Positions 35,530-50,500 of a stretch of DNA of 64,000 bases are shown here, piece by piece; position 1 is the first letter of the stretch, and every line of letters begins with the position of its first letter. The translations under genes and the position numbers were made by a program. Origin of the DNA: Cymodocea nodosa. Its lineage: Eukaryota > Streptophyta > Magnoliopsida > Alismatales > Cymodoceaceae. The notes beneath the pieces are model-generated. The model was not told where the DNA came from, did not search any database, and was given only the letters and a program-made list of their open reading frames with translations. The stretch spans positions 14,728,501 to 14,792,500 of the forward strand of contig CM072344.1 of the NCBI GenBank assembly GCA_036874045.1, read 5' to 3'.

Positions 35530-36503
35530 AATATAAAAATATCTAATGTAATATTTGTCTCGTTAAAATTTATAATGTAATTTTAATTTCATTTCACAAA
35601 AGAATAATTTATTTTAACTTTATGAGTTTGTATTTGAATGTTCCTCTCTTCTTAATATGTATTTAGTTTAAATAATAAGTAATTACAATTTATAAATATT
35701 AATAAATATATATGAATTTATTAGTATATTTAAAATTAAAAATCCGATCAAAAAATTTGATTAGAATTCAAAATCCGATTGAAAGATCGAAAAATCTGAT
35801 CAAAATATCAGAGGCAAAAAACAAAATCCAATTGGAGATCCGAAAATCAGATCAAAAGATCGATTTTCCTCTTCTACGCAGCATATATACATTTTTTAGA
35901 CTATAATTTCGGCTTTCCTGATTTTTTTGATATTCTTTTGATTAATATGGTTTCCCTTCTTTTATTTTCACATTGGTTTGCATATCGCACGTTGAGATCG
36001 GTGAGTAAACTTCTGTCCTCTCTCCGTCTTTTTTTCTTTTCCTTTATCTTTATTATTATTATTATTATATATATATGCATATTTTTTTTCTTCTTCATCA
36101 CATTTTTATTTCACCTATTATTATTATCTCCTTCGTCATCTCTATTCTTTTTTTCTTCTTTTATTAGTTTTCTTTTTTCTTCCTTCTATTTTCCTTTTTC
36201 TCTTTCCCCTTCTTCTTTCTGCCTTTCCAATTATTATTGATATTTTTGGCCCAAAAAATTAGTGATCCACGTATAGAAAAAAAGACTAAACATTAAGAAG
36301 CATCGTTATTGACCCTCATCATGATCCTTGTTGTGATTGTGAATTTCCACTCCTTTTGTTTGAGATTTTATTTCAAGTTGTTGAGTAGTTCTTTTCATCA
36401 TAGTATTCTTGATCGATTATGTTTAGAATATATATGCCCATATCATTCAGCAATTTGTGCACAATTATTGGATACTATCCAAATATATACAAGCTACAAT
36501 CGA

Positions 36504-36849
36504 TCATTATAGTGTGCTACTGGTTTGTGGCAGGATAATAGCTATCTACATTTTTTCTTATCCTTCAACAAAATTCAAGATAGAAAGAGATTGACATGAT
36601 GCGTAAATGAGTCACATATACGTAGAATAATCTTTGGAAGTCTGGTGAAGTAGAATTTTTTGAGGCAATATTCATCTCTATGGATAGATTAGTCAACGTT
36701 GTAATAATAATATCTGCTTCTGCATTTGAATTAGTGATCACGATGATTGCTTTCCATGGTCTAACCATGATCACCGTCAAGCAAAAAGCTTGCTATTGTG
36801 TGTGCCAAAAACGTGCTAATTAAACATGGAAATATCATAAAGCATGCAT
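36504..36849. repeat. Orphan GRP downstream flank (U2)
   Basis: Copy of 5215-5560. It ends 80 bp before the junction at 36929/36930. Confidence 0.8.
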
Positions 36850-37278
36850 GCAGCTTGGTTAATTTCTTAAACTTTTTTGAATTTTTTGAATATGCACTAG
36901 CACCTTTGGATTTTTTAAATTTTTTCAACAATCAATTTATTAATCTCACTTTGTGCAGACTATGAATTTCAACATGCAACAGAAATTAGCAACTATCTTA
37001 CATTTCTTGCATACCAGTGTCTCGTCCTTAGAGTCTACAGAGTAATGATTTAAGGGGTACAGAGCTAAGATTTTGAAATATAAACAATGCATATAAAAAC
37101 CAGGTACAGATGCATTGTCCATTGATCAGGAATGCTTGAATAAACAATATTGGTTCAATCTACTGCGTACAATAGTAGTATTTTTGCTTAGGTTTGAATT
37201 CAGGACTCTTTATCTTGAAAAGTCTCATAAGGTGAGAGATGATTAACTACATTATCCGTTGTTAGTAACATAAGCCCA

Positions 37279-37469
37279 TGGTTCTAAAATAAACGTTTTT
37301 TTTACATCAGTTTATTTTAAAATGAATGCTTGTTGAATAAACATTTCCAAATGCAAATAAAATAAGCATTTATTGTAGAAAACATGTTTCGCTAATCATT
37401 TATTCAATAAGCTACGTTTTTGAATAAGTTCTTATTTAACAAGCATTTCCAAACGTGATCCTTTTGGCT
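37279..37469. mobile_element. MITE-like inverted-repeat element (U3)
   Basis: Copy of 5990-6180, carried with the tandem unit. Confidence 0.4.
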
Positions 37470-37791
37470 GGGATCAATGCATATTTAATGGTAGATTTTC
37501 AGCCACAAATTATCTTTTACATTCAGCTAATATCACAACTAAATGAATGTCTCCATGTGTGTTGCTAAAAGAATAAGATAAACCCATTGAAAAGGTAATC
37601 AGCAACACAAAAGACCACACGGAATTTGATAAGTTCCTAATAGACTGCTTTAGACAAATCAAGAATCGTTTCTTTGTTAAGACAAAAGTTCATCAAGAAA
37701 CATACATGGATATAAAATGCAAGAATGAAACTATAACTAGAAATTTTGAAATCTAATATTGCTTTATATTTGTTTTATTCCATGGAAATAG

Positions 37792-38809
37792 CCGGATATT
37801 GCTGCACCAGGCGTGGGCATCTTAGCTTCAGTTGGTAGATCCTTTGGTTTCAAGTCAGGAACATCCATGGCAGCCCCACACATTGCTGGGATAGTTGCAT
37901 TACTCAAGTCATTGCATCCTGAGTGGTCTCCTGCAGAAATCAAGTCTGCTCTCGTTACTACAGGTAATACTTCTCATTCTAATTTATTCAGTTTTTAAAT
38001 GTTCGAAAAGTGTCGGACTTCTGCAAGCTGAAAAACATATGCATGCCAACAATGTTGGTGTGTTACCGTCATTCCGATGACAATGAAGTAGAAAGGGTCC
38101 ACCTTTATTCACGTCGTGTCCATGTCATTTCAGTAAATTGAGAACGAAACATGGACGGAATTTCTTAGACGCTGTTGACATTTATTTAGTGTTGTGGTCA
38201 TACTGCATTTTCTCAATAATCATTGGCCCATAATTATGTATCATTAATTCAACTTTTAACCTTGCAGCATCCGTCACTGATAGATATGGTAGGCCAATGA
38301 AGGCAGAGGGAGTCCCACGAAAGTTGGCAGATCCATTTGACTATGGTGGGGGACTTGTCAACCCCAACAGAGCAGCAGACCCTGGTCTGGTTTATGATAT
38401 TGACCCTAAGGATTACAAAAACTTGTTCCATTGTAGTTATGGAAGTGACGTAATCTGTAGCTCAACGAAAAACAGAGCATACAATCTAAACCTTCCTTCA
38501 ATCACCATTCCTGATCTCAAGAGGTCAATGACAGTTGTGCGAACTGTGAAGAACATTGGCGATGTCAATGCCGTTTACAAGGTAACTTTTGAACCTCCCG
38601 ATGGGATTCAGATGGATGTGCAGCCTAAAATATTGGTGTTTAAAACGGGTACCACCATACAATCATTTGACGTGACGCTGTCCCCTAAGTTTAAAGTGCA
38701 AGGAGACTACACATTTGGAAGCCTAACCTGGAGTGACGGAAAACATGTTGTAAGAATCCCAATTTCTGTCAAAATTGTGGTTCATGACTTCTATGCTGAT
38801 GTTTCATAA
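37792..38809 (+). pseudogene. 5'-truncated SBT3-like subtilase, last two exons (U3)
   Basis: Copy of 6503-7520, with exons at 37792-37963 and 38268-38809 and the same encoded protein. The upstream part is lost at the junction 36929/36930. Confidence 0.88.
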
Positions 38810-39023
38810 AATTTTGAAAAGAATCAGCATGCACTGGTTTTAATGCTGTTTCAAAATGTAAGGTGATATTCCAGATTCACAGTTATGAGTGCATGAGAAT
38901 ATTTGAAAAGCAATACAAGTTCTATGTATCAGAGTGTTTTAAGGTGAGAGTGACCACTTTTGTAGTTCCCGATGTACTTAATCTGGAAATTTTTTTAATG
39001 GAAACAAAACAGTTTGGTAATGG

Positions 39024-39214
39024 GCATCCTTAACACTCCCTGTCAAATTGGGTTGAGTTATTAGATCTAATTTGGTGCTAAGATGAAGAAGAAACTGTTC
39101 TGTAGAGACAGATTTTGTGAGTAAATCACCAAGCTGCTTGTTAGAAGGAATGTGGCTTGCCTGGATATGCTTTGCTGCAACCTTCTCCCTTCCTCATTTA
39201 ATGGTAATCAATAA
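39024..39214 (-). mobile_element. Ty1/copia fossil, RNase H tail (U3)
   Basis: Copy of the fossil at 7735-7925, amplified with the unit. Confidence 0.65.
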
Positions 39215-39758
39215 CCTTATGCTTTGATTGGAAGCATAGGATTGAGGGAGAGGTACACAGAACTAAGATTGTTGCACAGGAGGGTTGTGTGTAGGCACCA
39301 ATATATCTTCAAGGAGTTTGAGTGATAACCAGGTAAACCCTACTGTTGAGCTCCTTGACATGGTAAGTTATTTTTTTTGCACTCTAAGAAGTGTAATTGC
39401 TAAAAGATTGAATTCTTATAAAATCGTGATTCTGCACAAAGTTCAATGTAGGGGAAACTTTGAGTCACCGAAGAAAATTCTTTTGAATTGTTAATTGCAT
39501 CTTTTGATTTCTTGTTGAAAATCAGTGTTTGAAAGATGATCATGGCTTTCTATTAATTGTACTACGTAATTTTCACATAGTATTATTATAATACTATAAT
39601 TATTCTTAATGGCCCATATTATTTGTTAGAATTAATATTAATCAATGAAACAACTTCACAAATAATATTATTTAAAATTAATATATTATTAATGTCAACA
39701 TAATATTAGTTATAATACTATAATATTGTAGTTGTTGATGCCATCCTACGGGGATTGA

Positions 39759-41189
39759 TAAATATGACATGAGGCAATTTTAGTTAGGTTATTATTATTA
39801 TTTTTTTGATCCTCTAGGAGTATCTATGGAGGTGATTACATGTGAGTCTCAATAGACATTCAAACGACTAAGAGTATCCAAAGAGGCGAAAGCTTGTACG
39901 AGGTCTTGTTAGACTCTAACATGGTAGATTTCTCTAAGTATCGTGCACTTTGTCTTGTAAAGATTCCTAACTAGTTAAAGGTAACTTAAGTGGCTCCATC
40001 CACCAATTTAGTTGAGATTACTAATTAAGGCAAGACTTGTAATGTTGGTGTAAATAGTAGTGGGTGCTCAATAGTAGTAGAAGAAGAAGAAGAAGAAAGG
40101 TACCATTTGAGTTCTTTTAGTTTACATGGAGCAACCACTAAACTATATTGCTTAAGGGGAGTACATAATGTAGAGGTTGAAGAAAGGTAAACTATATTGC
40201 TTAGGTATTGAGTTTGTCTACTTCAAAGGTAAAATTGTGTTATCACAACATAAGTGTGTTGGACCTCTTGATGGAGATAGGTTGCCTTAGGCGTAAACTT
40301 GAAAATACACTTATTGTGTGAAATCTACCATTCTAAGATACATCTTCCAATAAGTTGGAAAATTCCAAGCAATATTGATGGTTGATTGGGAAACTTATCT
40401 ATCTTATAGTTACAAGACTGAATATTGCTTACATCCTGGGGTTGCTATGCTAATTTATTGTCAATCACGACAAGTACATTGGGTGGGGGTTTAAAGAGTG
40501 TTGGCCTACATCAATGATACTCCTAGAAAAGACTTATTATATCAAGCTCATGAACACTTGAAGGTAGATGCCATTTTTGATATAGCATGCTAATGATAGG
40601 ATAGCTTGAAAGTCAACTTCAGGATATCTTATTTATGTTGGGGGAAATCTTGTTACTTGATGAGCAGAGTAAAAAGAAAATGTCATTTCTTATTTTAGTG
40701 TTGAATCCAAGTGTAGATCAATAAGAGAGATAGGATGTGAAATGGTATGGCTTAAATCTCTTTTTAAAAAGTTTGATATTTCTATTCAAGAGCCATTGCC
40801 TGTATATTGTGATAATTAAGCTGTCATTTATATTAGTAAAAATGAAACATTTCGTAAGCATACAAAATACATTAAGATAGATTGTCATTACATTTGGGAT
40901 TTGGTGATTAAAAGAATCATTTGCATGCCATATACTCCCTTGTCTCAAGAACTTGTTGATATCTTTACAAGGGATTAAGTCATAGTGTGTTTAGTTCCAT
41001 TTGTAACAAGTTAGATATGACAAATATATATATTTTAGCTTGAGAGGAAGAGTGATTTACGTATGGTATATAGATTACTAGGTATGGATCCATTTATGGT
41101 TCCATATATCACCTATATATATTGTACTTCTCCATAGTAAACAATTAATTAAGCTTTCCCTCCTCACAATATCAATCATTTGGTAGCAG
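39759..41189 (+). mobile_element. Ty1/copia fossil, 3' part of pol (U3)
   Basis: Copy of the fossil at 8470-9900, amplified with the unit. Confidence 0.7.
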
Positions 41190-43365
41190 TAAATACATTC
41201 AAAAAGGAACAGACACTGATCAATATAAAGAATGCAAATATCAACAACTTCTTCTAGTTTAACTATTTAGTATAAACAAAGAAAGACGTGTGGTATAATC
41301 AATCAGTCATTGTCAACATTTTTGTATTTCTCCTGCGAGTAACACTGGGTATTGTAATCAAAATCCCCATCTCAGCGGTATACAACAAAGAAACTTGGTT
41401 TCAACCATTTTACATCCTCCTAGGTTCCTAGATTACAAAAGAAAATTAAAATTTTGAACTATATTAGGTTGCTTATGATCTATTGTTACTTTCATTATCA
41501 TCAGCCATGTCATTACTCAAGTACATTCAATTAATCATGATAGAAAGCCTAAAAGGCTCATGCCCAACAAAAACTACATGGAAAGAAAACAATATACGGA
41601 AAACAGCATACTTCATGAATCATGAGTCACCACATATTAATAGATGACGTATTTTCCCTACAAGGAACGTATAGTGTTCAAACTCCATCATGTAACGTTT
41701 GACATACAACATGGATTATCCCTAAAGAATTCCTCTTTTTTTGGTAATGATCCCTAATCTATTTATGGAGTGAGGGCCCAAGAAACACTATCCCTAAAGA
41801 TGACATGTGCAGAAAACCATCAGAATGAAATCTGATCTGACCTTACTTATAAATGCTAATTCCAGAAGTTATTTGACTGAAGATGCCATTCTGTGAGCAC
41901 TAAACTTGGGTACGGCCAACCCAAAATCAAGGTACACCTATTTCAACACAAATTAAATCAGTTTCTAGCGAAGAAAGCAAATTAAATCAACACAATTCTA
42001 GTTGTATAGAACCCATACATGGGAATAAACAGAAGCAAGATGCGATGCTTCTCTTGTGAAAGGATAAGATGCATGGAGAAGCACAATTTGAAAACCTCTC
42101 GTCCTCAAGCAAAGCACGAAGAAGAAGTGGATTGCACAGCTTCAAATCGAAGTCCTTGTCTCCATATCTGACAAATACATCAACAGTAATTCCTTAAACA
42201 AAGTACAAAGTCAGTCCAGCTTCTTCTTTTTTTATAAGAACAACCTATTCATGAGTTCTAGAAATGCAACTTTCCTGTGGGACGTCATTAACTAGGCCTC
42301 CAGCCCAACAAACAGGGTAAAAAGCTTGGTGTAGGCTGCCTAAATTGAGTCATTGCCTCACTTCAAAGGAATAAAAATGCTTCTCATAGATATGGAACAT
42401 GATAGAAACATTCTTCTCTTTACCATAAGACTCCTTGAGCATGTACAAAATCTTCTTAATATATGTTAGAAACATCACATCAGATGCAATAGCCTCATCC
42501 ATATTGTTTATAGTATAGGAAAACAAGACATACCTCCTATTACACTGGCTAAATGTACTACATAACCTGTTGAACAAACTGTTATAACTCAGGTTGATTG
42601 AGTGGTTCTCAGAGCTTCAGACCACCGACCCCACTACTGCATTTTGTGTGGATTCATATACCCAAATAATCCTCGTACTAATAAGACCAGCACTCTATAT
42701 AGAGTTACCATCACTTGACCAACAATAAACTAATTATTTAATCTACAAACAACACAATTAGGATCCACTTCTTTTAACAATATCTATTTACTCTAAAAAG
42801 CATAACAATAAAAGACTCCTAAAGGTGACTTAAACTCATCCACAACATCACAAAACACATATTAGGTAGCAAGAAAAATGCAAAAGCACACCACATCAAC
42901 ACATCCTTATGGCTGCATGCAATGACGAGAAGCAAGTAAGGAACTTTCGGAAACCCAACTGACAGAGAGAAAAACAACCAGATGTTCTTCACAATATCTC
43001 TGGTGAAAATCTTATAGCATGATCCCCTACAATTTAGATATTTTTCTGTTCATGAATTTCAACCAAACCCTCAACAAAATATAACAAAGTAATCAACACT
43101 ACAAGATAACAGTGAAAAATTTTAAAAAATGTTGGAACATAACGTCAAGTGAAATACAATTTCATTCTAGAAATTGTTCATGAATAGCAAAGTTAATGCT
43201 GTTTACTTTTATTTACGTGTTTGTTACTTTAATGAATAAGGGTAATGAATACGTCGTTGCATGTGAGCATATATACATTATTTTGTGAAATGATTTACAT
43301 ATATTATTGTGCTTATAAATTTATTCATAAATGATTTTAGATTTGCTTATGAATTATGTGAATAT

Positions 43366-43479
43366 GGACCCTTATCATAGGGTATAAATGTGATTTTGGA
43401 CCTTTATCACAGGGCATAAATGTGATTTTGAATCCTTATCATAGAACATAAATGTGATTTTGGACTCCTACAAAGGAGC
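43366..43479. repeat. 32-bp minisatellite (U3)
   Basis: Same copy number as 12077-12190, with no expansion or contraction. Confidence 0.85.
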
Positions 43480-44950
43480 AATAAAATAAATGTTATGAAT
43501 GCTAATTTATGAATGTCTTTTATTCATGTTATTTGTTTAAGTTGATGATGTTATTTTTCTTTCTTTTAATACTAAGAAAATGCTTATTGGGCTTTAGCTC
43601 ATTCTTCCCCATATGATTATTTTAGACTGGGATTTTAAGGCATAAAATGACACGTAATTGTGGGGCACATGCAGGAAGGTGTTACTTCTAGTAGTGATCA
43701 TAATTTAGTTTTTATATAATCATGAGATATGTAAATACAAGAAAATACTTCTGTGTACATATGTGTAGATGCTTGTGTATTTTGAAATTAAACTAAATCC
43801 TGTAAATTATGTTTTGGTTTATGTTATTATATGTTTCTAGACTTGCAATAGATTTAAGTATCTTTGCCTAGCAAAATAGGAAAGGAAGGTCTGTCATATT
43901 TTATTTTTAAAAATGTGTAAATTTTCTTCTTTTATTTTGTCGTAGTTATCGTACCAGAATTATTCAGGGCGTGCCAATATTATACTCTAATATCAATTAA
44001 ATTGTCACACTTTTAATTATCATGTACTTTTTCTTTATAATTTTTTTTCATGTGTAATGTGTTTTGAAATTTGAACTTCAATGAAGTAAAAATTTAATTT
44101 TTTGAAATCGAATTTTAAAGGCTAAAATAAACTTCAACTTTTATTTTAATTTTAAGGTTTTATGATAAATTTTAACACGAATTGATACAAAAATACGGCA
44201 CAAAGCATGACACAATCAAGATAAGTGGATCGAAACGATATGACACGATTAGGCCGAAGGCTATGTTTGGATCGTATCATCAGGAGTGAGTTTGAGTACA
44301 GACCAGATGACCTGAACAGTGAATAGTATAGACATGATACGACTGGTATGTATTTGTGTGATAATGGTTATCGACTAGTTTGTGGCGGGAGGATAATATA
44401 TGGCTATCTACATTTGTTCTTATCCTTATCACAAAGTCCATGGTATATAGAAAGAGATTGAGATGAAGTGTAGATGGGTCACATATACGTAGAATAATCA
44501 ATTGGAAGTCTGTGGAGAACAGAAGTTATGGATGGATTAGTCAACATTGTGATAATAATAACTGCTTCTGTGTATGAATTAGTGATCACGATGATTGCTT
44601 TCGATGGTCTAACCATGATTACCGTCAAACAAAAAACTTGCCACTGTGTATGCCAAAAACGTGCAAATTAAACATGGAAATATCATAAAGCATGCATGCA
44701 GCTAATAATTGGCAGACTAACTTTCTAAGAAAAGTTCATACGTACTCGCAAACTAATCAAACATGGTTGGCTTTATTCGAACTACATTACATTACATTAC
44801 ATTACATAATAAGCCTTCTACTGCTGCAATCGATCATCAATACTGAACACAAAATAACATACACCTAGCTAGCTAGAGACGTATATGGATAGAAAGTGGC
44901 TGCATGCATACTATCATGAAGTGTCCTTGATGATGTCCAACCATGCGTGC

Positions 44951-44972
44951 ATGGTGTCGTCGTCGACACCAT
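44951..44972 (-). promoter_or_regulatory. 3'-UTR stem-loop of GRP-A (U3)
   Basis: Same 9-bp stem and 4-nt loop as at 13662-13683. Confidence 0.5.
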
Positions 44973-44988
44973 CTAAAGTGCGCGATCA

Positions 44989-45249
44989 TCAATAGCGGGG
45001 ATAACCGGGATATCCTCCGTAGTACGGGTAACCTCCCATTGACGACGTGGCACTTCCATAGCCGGAGCCATATCCAGATCCGTATCCCCCTCCAAAGGGG
45101 CCATATCCGCCTCCACCACCGCCGCCACCACCTCCAGCTCTGACGCTGCTATACATCCTCCCCTGGAGCTCCCTTGATGCAGTGGCCATGCTCACGCAGA
45201 GCACGACCACCAGAACTGCTACTACGGCAAACTTAAGGCTACCCGCCAT
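44989..45249 (-). CDS. GRP-A, small secreted Gly/Tyr-rich protein (U3)
   Basis: This encodes the same 86 residues as the genes at 13700-13960 and 29345-29605. TATA box, 3' stem-loop and upstream palindrome are all present. It is the GRP-A copy nearest the array edge, about 7.9 kb from GRP-B. Confidence 0.9.
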   Translation of the reverse strand: MAGSLKFAVVAVLVVVLCVSMATASRELQGRMYSSVRAGGGGGGGGGGYGPFGGGYGSGYGSGYGSATSSMGGYPYYGGYPGYPRY

Positions 45250-45341
45250 TCTTGTTACTCAATTGAGGAGATCAAACAACTACGAAAGACACGATAACTT
45301 GCTAGCTGCTTGCGTGAGATTGTTAGCAGTCCATGAGGGTG

Positions 45342-45349
45342 TATTTATA
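45342..45349 (-). promoter_or_regulatory. TATA box of GRP-A (U3)
   Basis: CTATAAATAC on the minus strand at the same spacing from the start codon as in U1. Confidence 0.8.
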
Positions 45350-45828
45350 GGATTTTGATTCACTTGTACATACATATCTCTCGGCTTCATGTTACCTTGA
45401 TAGAAATATTCAAACCCTTACATCACATAGATCTTCCACCGTGGATTCCAATTATTCTAGGTGAATAGTGCCAGCTATCGTAAGAGAATGGGGATGGTTG
45501 CATGCGAGGTAGCTGACTTTGTAAACTAATAACTACAGAGATGGAAGCGAAATACTGCTGAGATGCTTTCCATGCCCAAACAATAATGTTCATGGCAAAA
45601 CCTTAAAGTATTGTTAATGTAATTGACTATGAAATGGTCATGAAGTGCTTTCAAAATATGCATCCGTGATGTGGTATTCTTTAAGATATATGATATATAG
45701 TGAATAATTACACAGTAATTTAAAACATCACAACCACCACTTTCGTTATAAGAAGGATGGATGCGACTGGACTAGTGGTGGTATGATTTATCAAGAGATG
45801 CAATGAAACAATCAAATAAGTATAGAGG

Positions 45829-45857
45829 CACATGCATGGTTTGCTTCCATGCATGTG
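45829..45857 (-). promoter_or_regulatory. RY-motif palindrome upstream of GRP-A (U3)
   Basis: Same palindrome as at 14540-14568, with both arms perfect. Confidence 0.45.
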
Positions 45858-46468
45858 AATTACAGAAGTTGATCGACAAATTAAACCCTTTTATTTCTTC
45901 TTCCTTCCTCTCAGGTCAAATGCGTCTTATGTATATACATGACATGACAAATAGATGCTTGGGTCATGCTTTTGAATAATTGAAATGCATTTCGACTTAG
46001 AATGGTAGCACATGCAAGCATGCTGCTCATGGATCTATGTGAGAAATGCTGGAAATGTGTAATAAAAATGAGTTGGCTCCGACATGTAGTGGTAGAGTAG
46101 CATATCGATTAATTTAAGTTCTTCATCTTCTTGAATAAAAAATTTGGAGGTCATAGGTTGAGGAGTCTAACTAATTTAAATTCAATGACAGTTGTGCTGA
46201 CGAAATTCTTTGCTGTCTTCAATTCTACCACTTATTGCATGGAAGAGTGTTTTAACATGGTTTTTTTTAATATTACAAATATTGTTGCTGTTTAAACATG
46301 CATTTATAATATATGTGATCTTTTAACAATTAATTAATAAATTTACGCCTTACACATAAAAAAAGGATCTTCATTTTATGTCATGTCAATCACGTCAAAT
46401 AGGCATATAAAAAGATGTATAAGTTTATTGTTTACGAAGAAAAATACAAAATAATACTATACAATTCA

Positions 46469-46729
46469 AAAAGTAATTTCTTTTATATTTTAGATAATTT
46501 AGGCTTATATCTAAGAGTGATTTCTTTTATATTTTAGATAGTTTATACTCATATCTAGGAGTGATTTTTTTTTTTATATTTTAGATAATTTAAGCTCATA
46601 TGTAAGAGTGATTTCTTTTTTATATTTTAGATGGTTTAGGCTCATATTTGTGAGTGATTTATTTTATATTTTAAATAATTGAGATTCATATCTAAGAGTA
46701 GTTTATGCTTGTATTTAGGCTTTTATTTA
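46469..46729. repeat. Degenerate AT-rich ~55-bp tandem repeat (U3)
   Basis: Same copy number and order as 15180-15440. Confidence 0.75.
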
Positions 46730-47581
46730 TTTATTTATTTATTTTAGATAGCTTAAACTCATACCAAGAAACATTTTCTTTTTCAATTCTTCTATACAAA
46801 AGTATCTAAATATTTTCTAGAAGCTCATATCTAGGCACACACACACATAAATAGAGCATTGTGTACAATGCATGGATGGCATGCGTGCACATTAATAACA
46901 CACATTTGATCGGACTCAATGTTGTTTGGTTGAATCAGAGTGAATGATGTTTGGTTCGATCGAACTTAGTTTTCGAATATTATCATAATATTTATCTATA
47001 AATTATTTATTATCCATAAATAGTTGTATAAATATATATGAAATTATATTTATATGATATGTATAAATATACTATATTATGTAATTAAATTTATAAGTAT
47101 ATTATAAATTTAAAACCATTTCATAAAATGATATATAAATATGAGTTGTTCGATCGAAGTTCAATTGGACCGAACGGTTGTGTATTCATTTGGAGCATTC
47201 AGTTGGATCAAACTTTGTGCGTTTGGTTGTGGACTGAACATTGCACAATGTTTGATTTTGATCAAATGTTGTGGTTAGTGAGGGAGGAGAGATTTTATAA
47301 ATTAACTCAATCACAACTCAGTCTTTTCGTTCATGATACAAATCACAAATTCATAATATTTTCTCAACTTTCAAGTTTACAATCTCTTTTAAGTCTCAAG
47401 TCTCCTAAATTCTCAAATTTTGTAAAATGATGCATGGCTTTATCTGGTTCAACAACATTGGTGATGATAATTTTTAGACTTTTTAGTTAGAATAGTAGTC
47501 ACGGATTGTGAAAGTTGAAGCATCTTTAAGTATTATTGTCAAACAGAAAAGAAGATCTATATTATGATTCAAGTTCACAAT

Positions 47582-50500
47582 TATGATGAAATTTATAGGA
47601 TGACATTACCATAAAGAAGGCGTACTACAACATTTATAACGTACACTTTTCCTATAAGGTTTCTAACAGTAAAAATCATTTAAGTAGACATTTAGCTAAT
47701 TGTGAATGTATAAATCTTAAAAAAATAAATTGGTTCAAACCTAGCTTAGTTTTAGTCCTAAATGTAATATTTCACAATGACATTATAATGCTAGAAAGGC
47801 TAGGGAATTGCATATTAAATTTGTTGTTGTTCAAAATTTATCTATTAATTTTGGTGATAGTTAATATTTAAAAAAATATATTTTACAAGTATATTATCCA
47901 CACATTAAAATTATTTTTAAGAATACCACTAGGTAAGATATTATTGAAGTTTATAATAAGCTTAGAAAGAAACTAATTAATGTAATGGATTCTATAACTA
48001 TTTTAATAGTATGTACATTTGATATTTGGGAGGAAAGAATTGAAATAAGATATATTGTTGTTACTACATATTTTATTGATTGTAATTGAATTTTTTGAAA
48101 AGGTTAATATGATTTAGAAGAATAAATTATCCCTATAATGCTTAAAATGTTTTTTTTATTATTATGTAAATTTTTGAATTTTTCTTAATGAAAGAAAAAG
48201 TAGGTAGTATTACTTTTAATAATGTTTCTAATAATAGTGCAACTATTCCCATATTTAAAAGTAGATGAAGTCCACCATATGATTTTACTTTATTTCATAA
48301 AAAATGTATATGTCATAGAATTAACTTTATAGTTTAAGTTAGTGTTGGAGAAATAAAATCTTTTGCCGAAAATATTAAAACTACATTAGCTTATATTGCA
48401 CATAGTAGTAGATGTCACTAAGAATTTAGTCATGTATGTAATTTATTTGATTTAACATACAAGACATTTACCATGGATGTTTTTCATAGATGGAATTCTT
48501 TGTATTTAATGTTGAAATATTTGCAGTATAAAGAACCTATAAAAACTTATTATAATAGTGGAATTGATGATAGTATAATACCTTTAAATGTGAATAATTT
48601 TGCAAGTGTTAATTATTTTGTTGAATTTTTAAAATCATTTTATAATGTAGCTAAACATTTATTTGGAGTATATTATTCTACTTCTATTTATGTAACACAT
48701 TATTTATATAATATTACAAAAGTTTTTAATACTTATGATAATTATCCATTTTTTACATTAATAATTATAAAAATTAAAGAAATTTTTTATATACATTAAT
48801 TGTTTGTTTAGATTATAGAACTAAAATAAAAGTTGTTAGAAAAATATTAAGTGTGACATAAAAATATTTAAATATAGAACTTAATGTAACTATTGAAAAT
48901 GTAGAAGAAAATTTAAATAACATATTTGATTTATATGTTGTAAGATATGGATTACAACAAATACAATATTCATCTTATTTAATAGAATTACTATCATCAT
49001 CATCAATACATCATTTGAGCTTATTTGTTAATGATTATAATGAAATTTCTATCTGAATAACTAGACAAGAATTAATTAATTTTAATAATACTAAACATAC
49101 CTATTTAGTGAGGGAAAATCCTAATTTCATGGATTTTGATATAATTTATTAGTGGAAATGACAACAAGATGTATTTCTTATTTGATTTTTAATGGTTAAA
49201 GATTTGTTAACGATTTTAGTTTCTTTTGTAGCATGTGAATAAATTTTTACTATTAATGAAAATATATTAGATGATAAAAAAGTTAGGTTAAAAGATAACA
49301 TTTTGGAGGTTGTGATGTTACCACCGATAGAGTGAACTAGTTGACATCTTGGGGGGTTTTTCTCAAATGCTCGAGGATAGAAGAGTTGAGGGTTCTCCTA
49401 CGTCTCAGGTAAGAAGGAGTTACCACCTAGTCTATCGGTGATGGTCTGACAACTTATTTGGTGGTGAACGTGAGAAAGTTGACAGAGGCCAGATGGAAGT
49501 TTCCTGAGACCAGTGGAGAGTAAAGCTGAAGTTTTCAAATATCAATGGAGGGTTTAGCAGAAGTGTTTGGAAATTGATAGAGATTTTGACAAAATTGTGA
49601 GAAATTAGTGGAATGTTCAACAAAACTGTCTGGAAATTGACGGACGTTTTGGCGTAATCGTTTGGAAATCGATAGAAGTTTTTGTGACACCATCTGAAAA
49701 TTGATGAAAGGTTTTGCTAAATCGTCTGAAATTCATTGGAGACTTTGCCAAAGCATTCATAATTCGATAGAGGGTTTTACTAGACGTAGCAAAGCTAGAG
49801 TAGTAGAGCTTGCAAATGCTGAACTGAAGAGAATGCATTGGAGTTGGGTTTAAGGTCTTCTTTTAGATGTTTTGGGATGTTATGGATTTGTGTATCTGAG
49901 GGCGTGGATCTAGATGCGGATGTACATGCCCTTATCGAAGAGTTGTGGAGTCCTTTTATAAGGTATGAGTGGTGATATGAACAAAGTGGGTAGGTGATGT
50001 GAGTGGTTGTTTGCATTGATGGTTGGCAGAGATCAAGGGGTTGCACTCGTCTATGGCAGGCAGTATTGACGTGAAGCAACGTGTTGATTAGGTGAGCTAC
50101 AATGGTGGTGACGATCTCAGAAGTCAAAGAGTCGTCGTCCCTAGTGGTTGAGAAAAGGGTTGTTCACATGTTGAATGTGCATTGGTGTTGACTAACAATG
50201 GCTCGCGAAGCGATAGAGAGGTGTAGCGGGTGACATTAAAGATGAAGCATCGAAGGAGCTATGAACATCATCGTTAATGAGTTGAGATCAGGGTTGTCAG
50301 ATTGAGGCCATGTGGACAAATCTTAACCATTCATTCCAACAAGGAGAGAGGGAACGCTAATTGTGTCACCACATGTTACATCCTAGAAGAGAGAGGAAGT
50401 GAGGTGCCATAAGTGGATGACTTTTGACTAACCATTCTAGTGTTGTCATGTGTTAAGAGTTGTTGACGAGGAATGTTACGTGTCATATTGATGTGGCAAG

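Larger units (their letters stand above)
21284..36929. repeat. Tandem unit U2 (15,646 bp)
   Basis: Second complete unit. It is 3 bp longer than its neighbours because of three single-base gains: an extra a near 28718, an extra c near 29007, and a T run of 9 rather than 8 near 30616. Private substitutions are t at 28465 (others a) and c at 35686 (others g). Otherwise it appears identical to U1 and U3 apart from the sites listed for those units. Confidence 0.93.
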